Source of the DNA: Haladaptatus pallidirubidus
Lineage (GTDB): Archaea > Halobacteriota > Halobacteria > Halobacteriales > Haladaptataceae
Length of the DNA stretch: 64,000 nucleotides
Assembly (NCBI RefSeq): GCF_020700235.1
Contig: NZ_CP085301.1
Location: 3,534,001-3,598,000, forward strand
Reading direction: 5' to 3'
Both the position numbers and the translations under genes were made by a program. The notes beneath the pieces were generated by a model. It saw only the letters and a list, made by a program, of their open reading frames with translations, had not been told where the DNA came from and searched no databases. This document shows positions 60,904 to 64,000 of this stretch, piece by piece. Within the stretch, counting starts at the first letter, position 1. Each line of letters begins with the position of its first letter.

Positions 60904-61493
60904 CTCAAACTGCCAATAACCGTACGGGGCAAAACGTGTTGTCCGCGACGTGGTGGACACCACGACGAACGAAACTAGCCAGCTTTTGCGGTATCGTCGG
61001 TGGTCTGGGCTTGACTGCACTTTCGATTACTCGAACCGGGGTCGGTCTTGATTTGGGCGCGATCAACGCGCTGTATCCAGTCGGCTACCTTCTGTTGTCC
61101 GTTTCACTCCTCGCGGCCGACGCTCGATATGTCTCGGAGTACGGTCGTCGCGGTCGTCTCCTCGCCGTTCTTCTCTCGCTCTCGCTGCTGAGTTACGCCG
61201 GTTCAATCATCGTCCTGCTGGTGAGCCGAATCGGATTCGGCTCCGTACAAACGCCAGTGACCGGACTTATCGGAATCGCGTTCCTCGCGATGCGACTGCT
61301 CGGAAGCCTTTACGGAGTTCGCCTGTGGCGACGTACGGAAACCCGTCTTACGGCGGGATTGTTCATCGCCGTCCTCCCCGCCGCACTCCTCCTCGGCCCG
61401 CTTGCCGTCGTCGGTTTTCCGGCCTTTTGGATCGAATCTCCGCTCTATCTTGCGTTCATCGCCCTCGGATACGATCTATGGAGGGGTAACTAG
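60900..61493 (+). CDS. six-helix membrane protein coupled to halocyanin
   Basis: 197 residues, about six helices (LASFCGIVGGLGLTALSI, LYPVGYLLLSVSLLA, LLAVLLSLSLLSYAGSIIVLLV, GLIGIAFLAMRLLGSLY, AGLFIAVLPAALLLGPLAVVGF, SPLYLAFIALGYDL). No heme His pairs or other redox motif is clear. The overlap with halocyanin by ATGA suggests it anchors or matures that protein. Function unknown. Confidence 0.75.
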   Translation: MTQTANNRTGQNVLSATWWTPRRTKLASFCGIVGGLGLTALSITRTGVGLDLGAINALYPVGYLLLSVSLLAADARYVSEYGRRGRLLAVLLSLSLLSYAGSIIVLLVSRIGFGSVQTPVTGLIGIAFLAMRLLGSLYGVRLWRRTETRLTAGLFIAVLPAALLLGPLAVVGFPAFWIESPLYLAFIALGYDLWRGN

Positions 61494-61550
61494 CCTCCAG
61501 AATTCCGTTTCATTCGGTACTGACGACGGATTCAGGGGTCCGTACCGGTA

Positions 61551-62071
61551 TCACACTCGCCGAAACGCGGTTCCCGCTCTCCGAGCGGTCTCCGCGTCGC
61601 TGTCCGAATCCCGGACGAATAGTGTCTTCTCCGGTTCTGTCCCCAAGCGTCCCACGGCGGTGAGAAGCGGTTCGGGATGCGGTTTTCGATTTTCGACCGA
61701 GTTCCGGCCGACGATTGCCCCGATTTCTTTCGAAATACCGTGTGCGTCCAACGCCTCGCGGCACGCCGCCTCGCAGTTGAGCGAACAGATGCCGACCGGT
61801 ACGTTCGCTTTGACCAGTTGTCCATATCCGGTAACCGTTCGGAGTTGCGCGCCCCTTCGCGCTCCGCCGCAGCGATGTGGGATTCGATGTCCTCCATCGC
61901 GCCGATCTCCTCTGCAATCGGCACCAAGTCCAGCGCGTCGTTCGCGTTCGGAGTTTCGCCGTGTTCTCCGAGTATCCGTTTGATTTCCTCTGCCGTCTCC
62001 TGCCAATCCACGGCGAGCCGCACCAACGTCCCGTCGAGATCGTACACGATGGCGTCGTACGAAGTAACCAT
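61551..62071 (-). pseudogene. HAD-family phosphatase, frameshifted
   Basis: Starts MVTSYDAIVYDLDGTLVRLAVDWQETAEEIKRIL with motif I DLDGT. Around 61820-61830 the frame changes: the first frame goes on as MDNWSKRTY, whereas the homologous sequence (GQLVKANVPVGICSLNCEAACREALDAHGISKEIGAIVGRNSVENRKPHPEPLL) is in the next frame, with motif II region CSLN, motif III Lys and motif IV VRDSDSDAET. One base seems missing where family members have DELV. The intact protein would be about 173 residues and hydrolyse a small phosphate ester, of phosphoglycolate-phosphatase type. Confidence 0.85.
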
Positions 62072-62233
62072 GCTCGTAGGCGACGAGAATACGGCATAAA
62101 TGTTTCCTCGCCGCTCGACGAGCGAAAAATACGCTATTCATCGCGTGAGTGCTTTATGAACCGCATTTAGCAGTGCGGGTTCGACTATCGCCTGTCGGGT
62201 TTCGACGGCTCGTACACGGTCTTCGAATAGGCA

Positions 62234-63473
62234 TGCCAACTCCTATCTCGAAGCAGACCGATACCGGAGCTATGGGGGACGAACGAATTCCGATTACGGT
62301 CGTTACGGGGTGTCTTGGCGTGGGAAAAACGACGCTCATCAATCACGTTCTCGACGACCCCGGCGACCGCAGTATCGCCGTCGTCGTCAACGACGTGGGT
62401 GAAGTGAACGTCGATACCGAACTGATACGGGGTGCGACCGACGACATCGTAGACCTCTCGAACGGCTGTCTCTGCTGTCAGCTTCAGGACGACCTCCGGT
62501 CGACGCTCGCTTTACTGAGAGATAACCGTGAGTTCGACTGTCTCCTCATCGAGGCGTCGGGCGTGAGCGAACCAATTCCGCTCGCTCGGACGCTCCTCGG
62601 CATGGACGACGAGGAACCCGATCCAAGCGTAGCGTATCGGTTAGATACGATGGTTTCGGTCGTCGATAGCGTCGGCTTTGCGAACGCGTTTGATACCGAA
62701 ACCGGACGGCTACGCGAAGCGAATGTAAGTAACCCTCGCCCGCTAACGGATGTGCTGGTCGAAACCGTCGAGTTTTGTGATCTCCTCTTGTTGAACAAGT
62801 GCGACGCTCTTTCCGAAGATTCGCTGGACGAGGTGGAAGCACTCGTCAGGGAACTACAGCCGAACGCCGAACTGATTCGGACGACCGACGCCGCCGTTTC
62901 CCCCGAAACGATCCTCGAAATCGAACCGGCCGGTTCGATTTCGAGGACGCGCGACGCTCGCCGGGATGGAAACACGCGCTGGCGGGCGGCGGAAGAACCG
63001 ATGGCGTTCGACACGAGCATCGTGATGATACCACTCATGACCATCCCGATGACGTCGATACCAGCCGCGACGGCCACGACCACGGTGAGCATACCCACCG
63101 GACACGCGACTCGGCAACTGAATCCATCGCCGACCGAATCGAAACCGTCGTTTACGAGCGCGAACGCCCGTTTCAGCCGAACCGGTTGAACGCGTGGTTG
63201 GATGATTGGGACGGGAATATCGCTCGGACGAAAGGCGTTTGTTGGATAGCCGGGTGGGACGGTGACGCGATGGGATTGAATCAGGCAGGCCCGTCGATTC
63301 GTTGCGGGTCGCTCGGCGAATGGAATCCGGACGAACGAATGACGCGACTCGTCCTCATCGGCACCGACATCGACGAAAACCGTGTTTCGGATACGCTCGA
63401 TAGATGTCTCGTCAGGGCAGATGAGGAGGGCACCTCGTGGAATCCGGAGCGCGGCCCGTTTCCGCGGCGTTAA
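62234..63473 (+). pseudogene. CobW/COG0523 GTPase, disrupted by a palindromic insertion
   Basis: The first frame has VTGCLGVGKTTLINHVL (P-loop), NDVGEVNVDTEL, the metal-binding GCLCCQL motif, EASGVSEPIPLA and LLLNKCDAL (NKxD). At 62913-62946 a perfect 34-bp palindrome breaks the frame. The homologous C-terminal half continues in the next frame: RFDFEDARRSPGWKHAL, a His-rich linker with HGEHTH-type runs, FQPNRLNAWLDDWDGNIARTKGVCWIAG and the CobW C-terminal end. If five bases are removed the whole 400-residue protein reads through. Such GTPases insert or deliver zinc, cobalt or other metals. A small Cys protein gene follows on the other strand. Confidence 0.88.
62913..62946. repeat. perfect 34-bp palindrome inside the CobW gene
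   Basis: Arms of 17 bases, CCTCGAAATCGAACCGG (62913-62929) and its reverse complement (62930-62946), with no loop. Removing TCGAA restores ETGRFDFED, the family sequence, so the palindrome arose by a 5-bp insertion that perfected a shorter imperfect one. Confidence 0.9.
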
Positions 63474-63620
63474 CTACGCGAGTTGGTCGCGGAGGTCGTC
63501 CCACGATTCGTGGAATCCGTACTCGTCGTCACCACGGGAACTGACTGCGCGCTGATACACGTCGTCGTACGCGAGAAGTTTCGTCCAGCCGTCTTCGCGA
63601 GCGGTGCAGTACTGGCACAT
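63474..63620 (-). CDS. 48-residue Cys-containing mini-protein
   Basis: ATG at 63618-63620, TAG at 63474-63476. MCQYCTAREDGWTKLLAYDD followed by VYQRAVSSRGDDEYGFHESW and a charged end. The CQYC pair and a His could bind a metal. Good codon usage supports it as real. It converges with the CobW gene, leaving no gap between stops, which makes a functional link to metal delivery plausible but unproven. Confidence 0.6.
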   Translation of the reverse strand: MCQYCTAREDGWTKLLAYDDVYQRAVSSRGDDEYGFHESWDDLRDQLA

Positions 63621-63781
63621 GGGTGTGTAAGACGCGGTGGGGACGAATAATCCTTTGCGAGGCTCGGTAATCGACGGTTCTCGCCCGTGTCCGTAACAAG
63701 CATCTCTTCAATTTAATATCGCGAAATACGATATATGTAGTCGATACGAATCTATTTCTCGCTTCACATCTACCACCAAAT

Positions 63782-64000
63782 ATGCCCGAATACCGCCCGA
63801 TTCCCGCAAAGCGCAAGCGGGAGTACGACCAGTTTTTGCACTACGCCTTTCGTCCGGAGGACGGCCCTAAATCCGACGAGGATGACGACGACAAACCAAA
63901 TCTCGGCGACCGACGGGGACTCTTCGACGGCGACGACCTCCTCTGTGTCTGCAAACACCACTGGTTTACCACGCGCATCCGAGACGAGTGGCACGAGATG
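63782..64000 (+). CDS. GNAT-type acetyltransferase, cut by window edge
   Basis: First 73 residues only: MPEYRPIPAKRKREYDQFLHYAFRPEDGP, an acidic loop, then GDRRGLFDGDDLLCVCKHHWFTT. The opening and the HYAFRPEDGP motif match Eis-like haloarchaeal GNAT proteins, which acetylate amines. The right part, with the acetyl-CoA loop, is outside the window. ATG at 63782 is the first Met. Confidence 0.75.
   Translation, partial: MPEYRPIPAKRKREYDQFLHYAFRPEDGPKSDEDDDDKPNLGDRRGLFDGDDLLCVCKHHWFTTRIRDEWHEM

Overview
The window is chromosomal DNA of a haloarchaeon (class Halobacteria). Almost every protein is rich in Asp and Glu, and codon third positions are GC-rich. The families are typically haloarchaeal: HalOD1, TrmB, halocyanin, a wHTH of the DUF7344 kind, DUF5794/DUF5795-type proteins, an intron-containing tRNA-Trp and an Orc1/Cdc6-linked origin. 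I cannot fix the genus.

Layout. 1-4 kb is a lower-GC accessory stretch with a truncated ORF, a frameshifted tyrosine recombinase, a small membrane protein and a wHTH/PemK-MazF toxin-antitoxin pair. 4.1-9.5 kb holds tRNA-Trp with a 101-nt intron that can act as a box C/D guide, two DUF-type genes, guaB, a secreted M14-type hydrolase and tRNA-Lys flanked by two 123-bp tandem repeats that each copy the tRNA 3' end. 9.9-12.8 kb carries a TrkA-N/DHH protein, a PRC-barrel protein and an aminotransferase. 12.9-17.3 kb is the most unusual locus: a 44-aa hydrophobic peptide, a CHAT-type caspase-like protease, a HalOD1 + DUF7504-like protein and a DUF7344-like wHTH regulator. 17.4-26.3 kb holds an Hrq1/MrfA-like helicase, an iron-box-controlled gene, a large membrane protein, an RND exporter with a TrmB regulator, and a rhodanese lipoprotein. 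26.4-35.9 kb contains a decayed phytoene synthase, thiC, a polyol-type dehydrogenase, an operon of ADP-forming acyl-CoA synthetase, phosphotransacetylase-like protein and FAD monooxygenase, then DUF123, DUF4149 and YbaK genes. 35.8-39.6 kb is a chemoreceptor (frameshifted) with its binding lipoprotein. 39.8-50.3 kb is metabolic and transport: YjbQ, an NCS2 permease, a PfkB sugar kinase, a sugar epimerase, a gluconate-dehydrogenase-like GMC complex with a blue copper protein, and an APC permease. 50.4-53.0 kb is orc1/cdc6 plus a replication origin with at least ten ORB-like repeats, a triple 22-23-bp iteron and an AT-rich zone. 53-64 kb holds an aldehyde dehydrogenase, a second DUF7504-like protein, an OYE-type flavin oxidoreductase, a wHTH + two small membrane-protein operon, a halocyanin operon, a frameshifted HAD hydrolase, a frameshifted CobW GTPase and a partial GNAT.

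How the parts work together. The 13-17 kb cluster looks like a self-contained signalling/proteolysis module: sensor-like HalOD1 protein, HC-dyad protease, DNA-binding regulator and a tiny membrane peptide. The GMC/subunit-3/cupredoxin set reads as a membrane-outside sugar oxidation chain. The chemoreceptor and binding protein form a BasB/BasT-like pair, but the receptor frame is broken. Five genes have broken frames (integrase, phytoene synthase, chemoreceptor, HAD, CobW). The CobW break is a 5-bp insertion that creates a perfect 34-bp palindrome, so at least that one looks like a real templated mutation; single-base breaks could be sequencing errors.
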